In this document: positions 1 to 6,754 of the stretch, in pieces
Layout of the letters: each line of letters opens with the position of its first letter
How positions within the stretch are numbered: position 1 is the first letter of the stretch
IMG/VR virus record: IMGVR_UViG_3300025168_000843
Coordinates: 1-20,843 of that record
Source: a virus
Strand: one strand, 5' to 3'
DNA: 20,843 nucleotides
Made by a program: the position numbers and the translations under genes
Notes under the pieces: model-generated
What the model was told of the DNA's origin: nothing
The model's database searches: none
What the model saw: the letters and a program-made list of their open reading frames with translations, nothing else

Positions 1-12
1 CATACTTTTCAT
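1..12 (-). CDS. Possible start of the next gene, cut by the window edge
   Basis: An ATG overlaps the TGA stop of the 50-residue Cys-rich gene in the ATGA arrangement used elsewhere in this window. Only four codons (Met-Lys-Ser-Met) are visible, so nothing can be said about the product. By synteny the next genes should belong to the tail module. The start is an inference from the overlap pattern alone; the upstream ribosome-binding site is weak. Confidence 0.35.
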
Positions 13-161
13 GAGTCACACGACCCTTTATCCATACATTCAGCGCACTTGCTTTTGCCGCAGTTATCACAGCATTTTTTTGAGCGGCAATCTTTTTTGC
101 CACATTCATCGCAATCTTCGTCGCCTTTTATCATATTCCAACTTATTTCAAACGGATTCAT
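9..161 (-). CDS. Small Cys-rich zinc-ribbon-like protein with NPM-type N-terminus (50 aa)
   Basis: Direct translation gives 50 residues starting MNPFEISWNMIKGDEDCDEC and ending at TGA. It has eight cysteines in CxxC / CxxxxC arrangements (CDECGKKDC, CCDNCGKSKCAEC), which suggests one or two bound zinc ions. A strong site GAGGTGA stands five bases before the ATG and lies just after the TGA of the putative tail tube gene, so the two are probably co-translated. The first residues match the start of two other proteins here (starts at 3217 and 5150: NPM-x-x-AW-x-LLK), although the rest is unrelated. I do not recognise a family. The placement directly after the tail tube suggests a small tail or assembly factor, but that is inference. 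Confidence 0.75.
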   Translation of the reverse strand: MNPFEISWNMIKGDEDCDECGKKDCRSKKCCDNCGKSKCAECMDKGSCDS

Positions 162-171
162 TTCATTCACC

Positions 172-2106
172 TCACATATGTAAGAACGCGTCGTGTGAGA
201 TTACGCGAACATGCTTCGGCATAATCTTCAACTCGCTCTTGATAACACCCTTGTCTTCGGGGATAGGAAGCGGTGCTTCCGTGATAATGTAATCGTCAAC
301 GACAATGATAACCTCTTCGCGGTCAGTACCCGGACCAGCCTTCGTCAATGTGAGTGTGATAGGTTCAGTGAACGCGTGTGTTCTGTTGGTTCGGAACTCA
401 TGCCAAATCAACGGGTCGGATGCAATGACGCTCATACTCAACTCATATTCCATAGCCTTCTCAATCATAAGATTGGCATTGCGTGAGCCACCGAATGGTA
501 TTTGCTCAAGAGATTGACCAGCGGAGTTTCGCGATTCTGCTTGGCTGTTGCCGCGAATAGTGTAAATTGCTTCGGCGTTGTTGTTACCACTTAATGAGAA
601 GTTGGTGACTTGCGCGATGTTGATTCCAAATGAACTGATAACACCGTTGTAAAAGAAGAATGGCTTCTCCGTGTTTGGTGCGATACCAGCCTTCTTGCGG
701 TTAACAACGCTGTTAGCAGTATTCTCAAACATTCGATGTGCTGTGAATCTATCACCTTTGTTAGCAGGTGTGGTATCTTCAAGACGGCCTGTGTCAGTGT
801 AGCAGTAAAGTGCATCGAAGTTGATTGATAGTTTTACTTCTGCGTCTGCGTCTGCCGCGATAGAGAAGTCCTTGACTTTGCATCCTTTCCAAACGCGCGT
901 AAGTTGCTTGCTGTCGTTAGCGGAACCGGGCGCGGCTTCGTTAGCGAGAGCGTCAGTTGCGTTGCCGTTGTATGAACCAACATTGTGTGTTCGTATGCTG
1001 GATTCGATTGAAAAGGTTGGCAAGGTTGCACCGGAGAACAGAAGTCGTGATTGGCGGTTGGTGATTGTTCCGTAGTTGGCGGCGGTGGTGACGAAATCCG
1101 GTGAACCGTTACTTGAACCTGTATCATAGGCTACGCGCTTGAGTGTGTATCCTGTTGTATGACTGAATCCAACAGGGTCTTCAAGATGCAAGCGACGAGT
1201 TGTTGTGTCAACATAAAGAACTTGACGAATCTCGTTTCGTTCTGTGTTCTCCATATCTATACCAAGACCATCAGCACCCCATTCTTTTGATGCGGCGGCA
1301 GGTGTGTCTTTCGGGAATGCTGTGGCTGTGCTGTCCTTGATGATGATGTATTCACCAGCGGAGAGGTTAGAGAGTGTGCCTGTGTAGCCAACATAAGTGT
1401 CGCCAGCGGCGATGTCCAAGAATGATGTTGCAGTTGGGTCACCGGAGATGACTGCCGCAGGTTCGTCAATAACTTCGCGACCAAGTGCGTAATACAACCA
1501 GCGCGCGCTGTTCATCATTGTTTCAAGAGAACCGCCTTCATTGGAGAAGCGTTGAGGTTCTTGGATAACAACATCGCGGCCTACACCTACAATGTGAGCG
1601 CGTCGCACTTCCACTTTGGTTTCCGGTAGTCCAACAGTTGCGGCAAGACCGATAAATTGGTTAGTGAGGACTGATTCATCGGATGCTTTAGCACTCGCGT
1701 TGAAAGTGCTTCCTACATCAATTGTCGGTGTCCCCATTGTGTCAATGAGTAATTCATCACCGGATGCTGATGTGGTGCTTAGTTCTTTCATTGGTGGTGA
1801 AACTGTAATTGTGTCACCACTGTTCGCGACGATTGTATAAACATGGCCTTTGGTAGCGTTGTCATCAAGAGTGAAGTTACCACCACCAATAACGCGAAGT
1901 TGAGAACCAACAAGCATACCAGCAGGGTATCGCAAAAGTGAGCCGGATGAGAAGAAACCTTCCGTTCCTCCTGTGAAAGTGATTAAAGTGCCAGCGGCAT
2001 TTGTCGCGAAACGAAGTCCACCGAAGCCATCAAAGGCTAATGCTAATCCACATTCTTTACCGAATGTCACTTCGGATAGGTCGCCTTTATACACTGTTGA
2101 TGCCAT
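172..2106 (-). CDS. Putative tail tube (major tail) protein, enlarged (644 aa)
   Basis: This is a beta-rich, soluble protein with no signal peptide or membrane segment. The start (MASTVYKGDLSEVTFG) and the end (a region with PITLTLTKAG followed by a run of alternating hydrophobic strands and a basic end) resemble tail tube proteins of siphovirus and myovirus families. The gene follows the likely tail terminator, the normal place for the tube gene. Usual tube proteins have 150-350 residues, so this one is long. Around residues 20-110 it carries a Gly-rich beta module (VGSQLRVIGG ... TITVSPP), and residues roughly 215-330 hold a second beta-rich stretch, both probably surface insertions. ATG start with GGCGGAG upstream, 20 bases after the previous stop. 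An alternative is a tail sheath or a baseplate-like protein; I see no sheath hallmark. Confidence 0.6.
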   Translation of the reverse strand: MASTVYKGDLSEVTFGKECGLALAFDGFGGLRFATNAAGTLITFTGGTEGFFSSGSLLRYPAGMLVGSQLRVIGGGNFTLDDNATKGHVYTIVANSGDTITVSPPMKELSTTSASGDELLIDTMGTPTIDVGSTFNASAKASDESVLTNQFIGLAATVGLPETKVEVRRAHIVGVGRDVVIQEPQRFSNEGGSLETMMNSARWLYYALGREVIDEPAAVISGDPTATSFLDIAAGDTYVGYTGTLSNLSAGEYIIIKDSTATAFPKDTPAAASKEWGADGLGIDMENTERNEIRQVLYVDTTTRRLHLEDPVGFSHTTGYTLKRVAYDTGSSNGSPDFVTTAANYGTITNRQSRLLFSGATLPTFSIESSIRTHNVGSYNGNATDALANEAAPGSANDSKQLTRVWKGCKVKDFSIAADADAEVKLSINFDALYCYTDTGRLEDTTPANKGDRFTAHRMFENTANSVVNRKKAGIAPNTEKPFFFYNGVISSFGINIAQVTNFSLSGNNNAEAIYTIRGNSQAESRNSAGQSLEQIPFGGSRNANLMIEKAMEYELSMSVIASDPLIWHEFRTNRTHAFTEPITLTLTKAGPGTDREEVIIVVDDYIITEAPLPIPEDKGVIKSELKIMPKHVRVISHDAFLHM

Positions 2107-2126
2107 ATTATCTGCTCCGCCTTGTC

Positions 2127-2567
2127 CTACGCGATGAGTTCCGAGAATATCACTATTTCGACTTGGAAGGTCATGCGATGTAGCCTCTTCGTTCTATCCG
2201 AAAGGTCAGTTCTCATCTTATAGAGTAATCGGTCAAAATTGACTCCATCGCCCTTTCTTTTGCTGTGGATGATACGCCGAACCTCATCTTCAATCTTCAT
2301 AAGATGCTTTCTCCCACTCATTGTTCGCGCATCAACTGTTACATTGATTCGCGTATGGACAAAATCATAGAATACTTCGGGCTGTTCTTCGTTGTGAACA
2401 GTTTCGTAAAGAAGGATAGCGTCTTTGTTGGTGAGGTCAAGACGCTTACCGCGACCAGCCTCAACCGTAGTGATGTCTTCAACGATAGGTGTTCGCTGGT
2501 CTGTGTTACCGCGATTCCACCCATCGGTGAGAATACCTTTGATAAGTTCAACAGACTCAAGGGCCAA
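2127..2567 (-). CDS. Probable tail terminator / tail completion protein (146 aa)
   Basis: This is a compact alpha/beta protein. After an N-terminal helix (ESVELIKGIL) come a strand pair containing AILLYETVHNEE, a region rich in His, Thr and Val with the pattern YDFVHTRINVTVDART, a helix (MKIEDEVRRIIHSKR), and a last strand MTFQVEIVIFSE. That order (helix, strands, a mid-protein helix with RRI, terminal strand) is typical of gpU/gp17-type tail terminators and related neck proteins that cap the tube. The position between the adaptor genes and the tube gene fits. The start is TTG, preceded by GGGAGTGA, and overlaps the previous gene by 11 bases. The family call rests on synteny and secondary-structure pattern, not on a diagnostic motif. 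Confidence 0.55.
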   Translation of the reverse strand: MALESVELIKGILTDGWNRGNTDQRTPIVEDITTVEAGRGKRLDLTNKDAILLYETVHNEEQPEVFYDFVHTRINVTVDARTMSGRKHLMKIEDEVRRIIHSKRKGDGVNFDRLLYKMRTDLSDRTKRLHRMTFQVEIVIFSELIA

Positions 2568-2826
2568 TCAAGTCACTCCCTATGTTTGATTGTGCGCGAG
2601 CCTGTTTCTTCGCCATGTTGACTATTGCTTTGTATTCGGGGCTTGACTCATCCATCACTTTTCCACTCGCGTCAATCAACTTTCCGTCGCTAACTGCCGC
2701 GCCATAGTCAAGAGCGCACGCATCAAGGAAAACACGCCCACTGTCGCTAAACACGCTGTTCTCACGCGCTTGCTTGACAGGCTCCATCATAGCCTTCGCG
2801 ACGGCTTTCTTGATTACTTCTTTCAT
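2557..2826 (-). CDS. Small basic head-tail region protein, unknown (89 aa)
   Basis: Not recognised. It has an amphipathic basic N-terminus (MKEVIKKAVAKAMMEPVKQA), then a short mixed region (GRVFLDACALDYG), and a C-terminal helix rich in Lys, Ala and Gln (YKAIVNMAKKQARAQ). The site AGGTGAT lies three bases before the ATG and overlaps the previous gene's stop. It could be a head-closure or neck accessory factor, because it sits between adaptor and terminator, but at 89 residues it is short for HK97 gp10-type proteins. It overlaps the terminator gene by 11 bases, so the two are probably translated together. Confidence 0.65.
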   Translation of the reverse strand: MKEVIKKAVAKAMMEPVKQARENSVFSDSGRVFLDACALDYGAAVSDGKLIDASGKVMDESSPEYKAIVNMAKKQARAQSNIGSDLIGP

Positions 2827-2830
2827 AGTA

Positions 2831-3217
2831 TCACCTTTGTTGTTGTTGTTGTTGTTGAGGCATGGGTGGGGACAGCGTGTTCATTTGTTGTTGAAGTCGT
2901 TGATGTTCGCTGGGTTGTTGTTGTTGTTGAGGCATGGGTGGGAACAGCGTGTTCATCTTCGCGTGCAATGCTTCGCGCTCCGCTTTCTCTCGCTGTTGCT
3001 GTCGCTCATGAGATGAGGTTGGGCGGTAGCCGGGCGGTGGGGCGGGGCCGGGAGGGGGACCAATCTTGGCTTCAAGTTCGGCGCGCTGTTGCGCTTTTCT
3101 TGCTTTTGTTCCGGGTTCGTCATAACTACCATCGTCTTGCAATTCAGCACCCACTCGGTTATACGGTGTGTCAACAAATCGCTTCAATAATATCCATGCT
3201 TCATTCATTGGGTTCAT
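2831..3217 (-). CDS. NPM-motif protein with Gln/Pro-rich repeats (128 aa)
   Basis: It begins MNPMNEAWILLKRF, almost the same as the protein starting at 5150, then becomes low-complexity. There is a Pro/Gly run (IGPPPGPAPPPGYRP), a basic-acidic helix (SSHERQQQREKAEREAL), and two copies of MNTL(F/S)PPMP each followed by a polyglutamine tract (five and seven Gln). It is probably extended or coiled rather than globular. It lies between the head-tail adaptor and the small basic protein in the same gene chain. The function is unknown. The conserved head may be a docking peptide and the tail a flexible tether. The Gln codons are almost all CAA, which makes the tract prone to slippage and length variation. 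Confidence 0.7.
   Translation of the reverse strand: MNPMNEAWILLKRFVDTPYNRVGAELQDDGSYDEPGTKARKAQQRAELEAKIGPPPGPAPPPGYRPTSSHERQQQREKAEREALHAKMNTLFPPMPQQQQQPSEHQRLQQQMNTLSPPMPQQQQQQQR
2837..2956 (-). repeat. Two-copy tandem repeat ending in (CAA)n polyglutamine codons
   Basis: A 42-base segment occurs at 2843-2884 and 2915-2956 with one mismatch (72-base spacing). It contains the plus-strand string ggcatgggtggg and ends gtgttcat. Each copy abuts a TTG triplet run on the plus strand (seven triplets at 2837-2857, five at 2915-2929), read as CAA on the coding strand. It encodes the repeated MNTLxPPMP-polyGln unit at the end of the 128-residue protein. Confidence 0.9.
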
Positions 3218-3221
3218 ACTA

Positions 3222-4802
3222 TCACAACACCGTCATTACTTCTGTATAGCGCGGTAGTGTTTCAGCCACCTGCGCTTTGAATAGTTGATACTTGCTACCC
3301 AAGTCTACATTCTGTGTTCCTTCGGGTAGTAGCACGCTTCTGTCATCGGACAGAATCAAGTCCATCGCGACCAACTTTGTGCAAATGTCTTCGATTGCTT
3401 TTTCGACATACCGCTCACCATATACATAGGATGTTTTGACCGCGTTCCATGAGAAGTAAGGATATGAGTTGTTGAAGTAAATGATACCCATATCGTAGTC
3501 AGCCCACCAATCGCGAAGACGAGCCTCGTCCCCTGTGGTCGTTCCGACATAATCAATCTTGAACTTCTTTTGAAGCAGTGTTGCGCCATTGGTCGCCGCC
3601 GCGCTGATGTCACCTTCAAGGTCAGTGACACCGTTAAGTGTAGTTCCTGTGATACTGGTGTAATACCCATATGTTGCACCAATGTTAATGATACCGTATG
3701 GTGCAAGCCCTGTGACATCGTTAAGAACAATAGTAGTGGTTGTAGACGAAGACACTGTTTTGCTTGTGTCAGTTGCCCCTGTGAATGTGACACCGGATGA
3801 TGTGCAAGCATAGGTAGCGTTCTCCCCTGCATCACCACGGCGCATAGAAGTAATTTTAATTTGACCACCGCCGTAGTCACTGTTTGCGGAAGCCATAAAC
3901 TCATGATGGACATTGGCTGTTATTGTTCCATCAGCCTCGGTGACATCTTCAAAAACAAAGGATGGGCTGAATGCTGTTGCACTCTTGGCTTTGCGCGCAT
4001 CCATGTTGATGAGGTCTGCGAGTTGTTGTGCTGTGCTTACATTGTCAAATTGTGCGCGGAACTTCGATGAGCCGTCACCTGCTGTGAGTGTGGCGACACC
4101 GCCTCCACCGGGACATAGGAACACTTTGTCACTGTCAGCCGTAATTTGAGTAAAGTCGTCAATCTTCAATCGGATTTCAGCCGCGGCTATTTCACGGTAA
4201 TCAGCACCTTGCCATATTTCAAGTCGAAGAATGTGTTGCGCGTTTCGGAACATTAACGGAACAGAACCAACATAATCTGTGTAGTATCGTCGTCGGTAAG
4301 GCTTGTATGTATCGAAGTTGATGTATTCCGCAGTTTGCAACATAGGTCGCCACGCGTTGTTTGTAAGGTTGTCAATTTTGTCTTGTGTTCGGAGAATAAG
4401 AGTTTCAACTTGTTTGCGTGTAACTCCTTTACGCTTGCCGTTTGTGAATGATTGTAGGTTCTGCACTTCTGCGTTTTGCGCGGTTGTGTATGTTCCTGTT
4501 AAACTACCACTAAACGATAGTCGAACATTGCCGGAAGCGCGAGCAACGGCTGTAACCGTTCGCTCTTCGCCCATTTCAGCATCGCTGGTAATATCAATTT
4601 TGTCGCCTACTTCAAATCCAACCAATCGAAAATCTGCGGGAGATATGTCAACATGAGTCGAACCGTCATCGCTGGCTAAAAAAACAGGGTCGGGTAAAGG
4701 GATTTGCAGAATGTCTGCTACTTTCTGTGCGGATGTGTAGTAAAGCCTATCGGGGAACAAAGGTCGTCCTTCGCGCTCACCTGTTTGAAAGACTGTTGGC
4801 AT
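3222..4802 (-). CDS. Head-tail adaptor (connector) with large beta insertions (526 aa)
   Basis: The N-terminus (TSAQKVADILQIPLPDP), the helix at about residues 128-155 (VETLILRTQDKIDNLTNNAWRP), the following ...YINFDTY... strand, and the LRLEIWQG segment match the layout of gp6/gp15-type head-tail adaptors, especially those of haloarchaeal tailed viruses as I recall them. The C-terminus (YVEKAIEDICTKLVAMDLIL ... then LPRYTEV) is the closing helical part. Ordinary adaptors have 100-250 residues. Here a Gly/Thr-rich beta module lies near residues 57-100 (VGDKIDITSD...), and a long beta insertion occupies roughly residues 205-430, so the ring may be decorated. The protein should bind the portal and start the neck. 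ATG start with GAGGCGAT five bases upstream, overlapping the previous stop region. Confidence 0.7.
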   Translation of the reverse strand: MPTVFQTGEREGRPLFPDRLYYTSAQKVADILQIPLPDPVFLASDDGSTHVDISPADFRLVGFEVGDKIDITSDAEMGEERTVTAVARASGNVRLSFSGSLTGTYTTAQNAEVQNLQSFTNGKRKGVTRKQVETLILRTQDKIDNLTNNAWRPMLQTAEYINFDTYKPYRRRYYTDYVGSVPLMFRNAQHILRLEIWQGADYREIAAAEIRLKIDDFTQITADSDKVFLCPGGGGVATLTAGDGSSKFRAQFDNVSTAQQLADLINMDARKAKSATAFSPSFVFEDVTEADGTITANVHHEFMASANSDYGGGQIKITSMRRGDAGENATYACTSSGVTFTGATDTSKTVSSSTTTTIVLNDVTGLAPYGIINIGATYGYYTSITGTTLNGVTDLEGDISAAATNGATLLQKKFKIDYVGTTTGDEARLRDWWADYDMGIIYFNNSYPYFSWNAVKTSYVYGERYVEKAIEDICTKLVAMDLILSDDRSVLLPEGTQNVDLGSKYQLFKAQVAETLPRYTEVMTVL

Positions 4803-4805
4803 ACA

Positions 4806-5150
4806 TCATCGCCTCTTCATCTTACCGTATTTAGCCTCATGTGCTTCAAGCATCGCTTTGTAATTTGAAGAGTTTGCGCGTCCTTCTTTCTTTGCCCTTC
4901 GCACAGCCGACGCTGAATCTTTTCGTTCTTGAATAGCCGCGAGTGGGTCAACATACTGTTCTTGAATCTTAGGTGTCATCATAGGTTTGCTGTCACGCGC
5001 TTGTTCTTCAGCCGCGTTCCCTGCTTCGTATGCTTGACGCAACTGGTCTGCCATATATCCATCACCGGATTGAGTCAACTCTTCCAACCTTTGCTCTTGT
5101 TCCGCAGTCAACTCTTTGAGTAATGTCCATGCTTGTTCCATAGGGTTCAT
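4806..5150 (-). CDS. NPM-motif helical protein (114 aa)
   Basis: The protein starts MNPMEQAWTLLKELTAEQEQ and is almost wholly helical and charged, ending KAMLEAHEAKYGKMKRR. The N-terminal peptide is shared with the products starting at 3217 and 161. The remaining sequence gives no domain I recognise. Two starts are possible, TTG at 5153 and ATG at 5150. I chose ATG because the site GAGGTGAT ends three bases before it, and because the MNPM head then begins exactly at the start as in its relatives. It overlaps the TGA of the previous gene (TGATG). Lying just before the head-tail adaptor suggests a head or neck accessory role, which is inference. Confidence 0.75.
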   Translation of the reverse strand: MNPMEQAWTLLKELTAEQEQRLEELTQSGDGYMADQLRQAYEAGNAAEEQARDSKPMMTPKIQEQYVDPLAAIQERKDSASAVRRAKKEGRANSSNYKAMLEAHEAKYGKMKRR

Positions 5151-5416
5151 CAAATCACCTCTTCGGTTTTAGCGAGATTGTAGTCCATTGGCTTCTTACA
5201 CGCTCCGCATCGTTCAAGATAACAGAAGTGTAACATGCCACAGAACTTACAGCGAGTGCCAGCACCAATGTTGACAATATCTCGGATGTTGCGCGTCTTC
5301 ATGTTTTGACGCTTAACAACACCTTTCAATTTGTCGCGTTCATCGGTCTTGGTCATCGACTCTTCGGCCTTTTTCCAGCCTTGTTTTTCGAGTCGTTGTA
5401 GTTCGCGTAAGTCCAT
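5150..5416 (-). CDS. Zinc-ribbon protein (88 aa)
   Basis: The N-terminal half is a charged helix (MDLRELQRLEKQGWKKAEES). The C-terminal half contains C56-x2-C59 (CKFC), C65, and C70-x2-C73 (CGAC), the typical spacing of a zinc ribbon or rubredoxin-like knuckle. It is probably a small zinc-binding adaptor that binds protein or nucleic acid; catalysis is unlikely. The ATG is preceded by GGTGATACT, the same pattern as the start at 2826. The gene follows the 54-residue TTG-start gene after ten bases and overlaps the NPM-motif gene by one base, so it belongs to the head cluster. No closer family recognised. Confidence 0.75.
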   Translation of the reverse strand: MDLRELQRLEKQGWKKAEESMTKTDERDKLKGVVKRQNMKTRNIRDIVNIGAGTRCKFCGMLHFCYLERCGACKKPMDYNLAKTEEVI

Positions 5417-5426
5417 AGTATCACCG

Positions 5427-5591
5427 TCATGGTCGGACGGCTACCACATAGATATTTCCTTGACACGCGTAAGCAGTTATTGCTATCATGTCGGGAGTGT
5501 CGTTTAACACCTTAGCGATGCCACCTGCGACAGTATTGACTGTTTCACACGCTTGATTAGGCGTGAACTCATGCACAGTGACAGAAGGCAA
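5427..5591 (-). CDS. Small unknown head-region protein, TTG start (54 aa)
   Basis: Found by translation of an apparently empty stretch. Starting at TTG 5591 the frame stays open for 54 codons: it begins (M)PSVTVHEFTPNQAC, then a helical part with ETVNTVAGGIAKVLND, then two strands (MIAITAYAC, NIYVVAVRP). The site GAGGTGAT (5597-5604) stands exactly five bases before TTG, the same spacing as at several ATG starts in this window. It fills the gap between the 91-residue and zinc-ribbon genes almost perfectly. The alpha/beta look is that of a small globular protein; function unknown, probably structural by context. Confidence 0.75.
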   Translation of the reverse strand: MPSVTVHEFTPNQACETVNTVAGGIAKVLNDTPDMIAITAYACQGNIYVVAVRP

Positions 5592-5602
5592 GGTGAATCA
5601 CC

Positions 5603-5878
5603 TCAACGGCTACCTATTACAGACCACTTACCAGTGTTCGCGCTTACGCAATCAATAGTCAAGGTTGTAGCGGATGTGAGAAGAGCGAATGCTCCGTCTA
5701 CGCCGCCACCTGTATTGTCTTCTGTGTCACCATTGACTGTCGCGCTTAGAATCTCACTAATGTGTGCTGATAAGTCAATTGCGCCCACATCAACACCTGC
5801 CGCGTTAAATGTTCCGTTAAGAAACACTAAGTCGCCAATGCTGTGAGGTCTGCTGTCGGTTGTAAAAGTAAATGCCAT
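5603..5878 (-). CDS. Small beta-rich head protein, unknown (91 aa)
   Basis: It begins MAFTFTTDSRPHSIGDLVFL and continues as alternating hydrophobic and small residues rich in Gly, Thr and Asp, ending TLTIDCVSANTGKWSVIGSR. The pattern suggests a beta-sandwich or a decoration-like fold. The ATG overlaps the TAA of the previous gene (TAATG), so translation is likely coupled. It lies in the string of small genes after the major capsid gene, where capsid decoration or stabilisation proteins are common. No family recognised; a head decoration role is only inferred. Confidence 0.7.
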   Translation of the reverse strand: MAFTFTTDSRPHSIGDLVFLNGTFNAAGVDVGAIDLSAHISEILSATVNGDTEDNTGGGVDGAFALLTSATTLTIDCVSANTGKWSVIGSR

Positions 5879-6201
5879 TATTGTTCATCTCCTGTTGTTT
5901 CTGCTTCTTCCGCCTCGGTTATAGACTCTTCGGAAGGATTGAGGTGTGCTTCAATCTTACCGAGCAATTTTACTTTGGTGTTTAGAGAAGAGTATTGAAT
6001 ACTCTTATCGTCCATCCAAGACATAATATCGCCCTTTGTCCAAGTCATATCGGGGGTTGAGTCGTCACTCAATGTCGTAGTCGTGAAAGAATGTCCTTCA
6101 ATCAAAAACTCCGGCCCATCAACTGCCGCGCGGTTATCATCAAGCCAAGAGGCTGTGACACTCCGCGATTCGCCCCAAACCCACCAACCCAAGCGGCCCA
6201 T
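5878..6201 (-). CDS. HeH/LEM-like domain head protein (at least 107 aa)
   Basis: The middle part, about residues 48-90 (WTKGDIMSWMDDKSIQYSS then TKVKLLGKI), matches the HeH/LEM helix-extended-loop-helix pattern seen in small phage head genes near the capsid gene. The N-terminal part is rich in Trp and Gly (MGRLGWWVWGES), and the C-terminus is acidic (ESITEAEEAETTGDEQ). ATG 6201 has no good ribosome-binding site. The frame is open upstream, and CTG at 6246 lies five bases after a perfect GAGGTGAT, so the true protein may be 122 residues beginning (M)PTITYKGPRKTGAN. The gene overlaps the next one by TAATG. It may bind DNA or a partner in the head; function is inferred. Confidence 0.7.
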   Translation of the reverse strand: MGRLGWWVWGESRSVTASWLDDNRAAVDGPEFLIEGHSFTTTTLSDDSTPDMTWTKGDIMSWMDDKSIQYSSLNTKVKLLGKIEAHLNPSEESITEAEEAETTGDEQ

Positions 6202-6243
6202 GTTTGCGCCTGTTTTGCGCGGACCTTTGTAGGTTATTGTAGG

Positions 6244-6259
6244 CAGAAAGAATCACCTC
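6244..6259 (-). promoter_or_regulatory. Strong ribosome-binding site with CTG as the candidate start
   Basis: GAGGTGAT at 6252-6259 directly follows the TGA of the upstream gene, and the first codon at the usual five-base spacing in the open frame is CTG (6246-6244). No ATG, GTG or TTG lies between this site and ATG 6201, 51 bases away. The same site and spacing drive the TTG start at 5591 and the ATG start at 6743. Confidence 0.5.
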
Positions 6260-6743
6260 AAGCACCGAGTAGTAGCACAGTAACCTGCACTACTTGGTTT
6301 GCTACTTCGGAATCCAAGATAAGACAAGGCAATGCTCCACCTGTTGCGAGAGGCGCGACTGTTGCGTCTGCACCTGTCAAACCTGTGTTGGTCATTGTGA
6401 TTGTCACATCTTTCGCGGCTGTTGCCGAAGCGTAACCGACAATTCCGAGAATCTTTGAAGCACCAGCCGAGAACAATAGAGGTTCAACGGTTGCCGCTTG
6501 AACGACATTCACCGTGAAAGAAACCATCCGTAGTCCACCGTTGTTTGCTCGGTCTGTTTGTTGAGGCCCAAAGGATGAAGTCAACGAAGCGTCGCCCGGA
6601 TAGGATGCACCTAACCAAGATGTTTCGTCAACAGGTGTCCCTGTTCTCAAGTCAATATCTGCAAGAATATCCACCAGCGTAAAATCGCTGTCGGCTACTT
6701 TAATGCTTAATCCTTTTTCTGTTGTTGTTGTTGTTGCTACCAT
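6258..6743 (-). CDS. Beta-rich protein downstream of the capsid gene, possible decoration protein (161 aa)
   Basis: Starts MVATTTTTEKGLSIKVADSD, with a run of five Thr coded by ACA repeats. The body has beta strands rich in Val, Thr and Gly (MVSFTVNVVQAATVEPLLFS, KDVTITMTNTGLTGAD, then LDSEVANQVVQVTVLLLGA). No signal peptide or membrane segment is evident despite the hydrophobic end. I chose ATG 6743 over the in-frame TTG 6749 because GAGGTGAT ends five bases before the ATG but abuts the TTG. It is the first gene after the major capsid protein, the usual place for a head decoration or cement protein. That role is inference, and the family is not recognised. Confidence 0.7.
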   Translation of the reverse strand: MVATTTTTEKGLSIKVADSDFTLVDILADIDLRTGTPVDETSWLGASYPGDASLTSSFGPQQTDRANNGGLRMVSFTVNVVQAATVEPLLFSAGASKILGIVGYASATAAKDVTITMTNTGLTGADATVAPLATGGALPCLILDSEVANQVVQVTVLLLGA

Positions 6744-6754
6744 TTTCAATCACC

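Noticed and set aside
2837-2956. CRISPR-like or mobile-element repeat
   Set aside because: Only two copies, in frame, coding for a protein repeat, with no spacers of constant length or terminal inverted repeats.
2770-3249. Long plus-strand open frame opposite the Gln/Pro-rich gene (159 codons)
   Set aside because: It is the antisense reading of triplet repeats, has runs of Val/Leu from GTT/TTG repeats, no ribosome-binding site and no neighbours on its strand.
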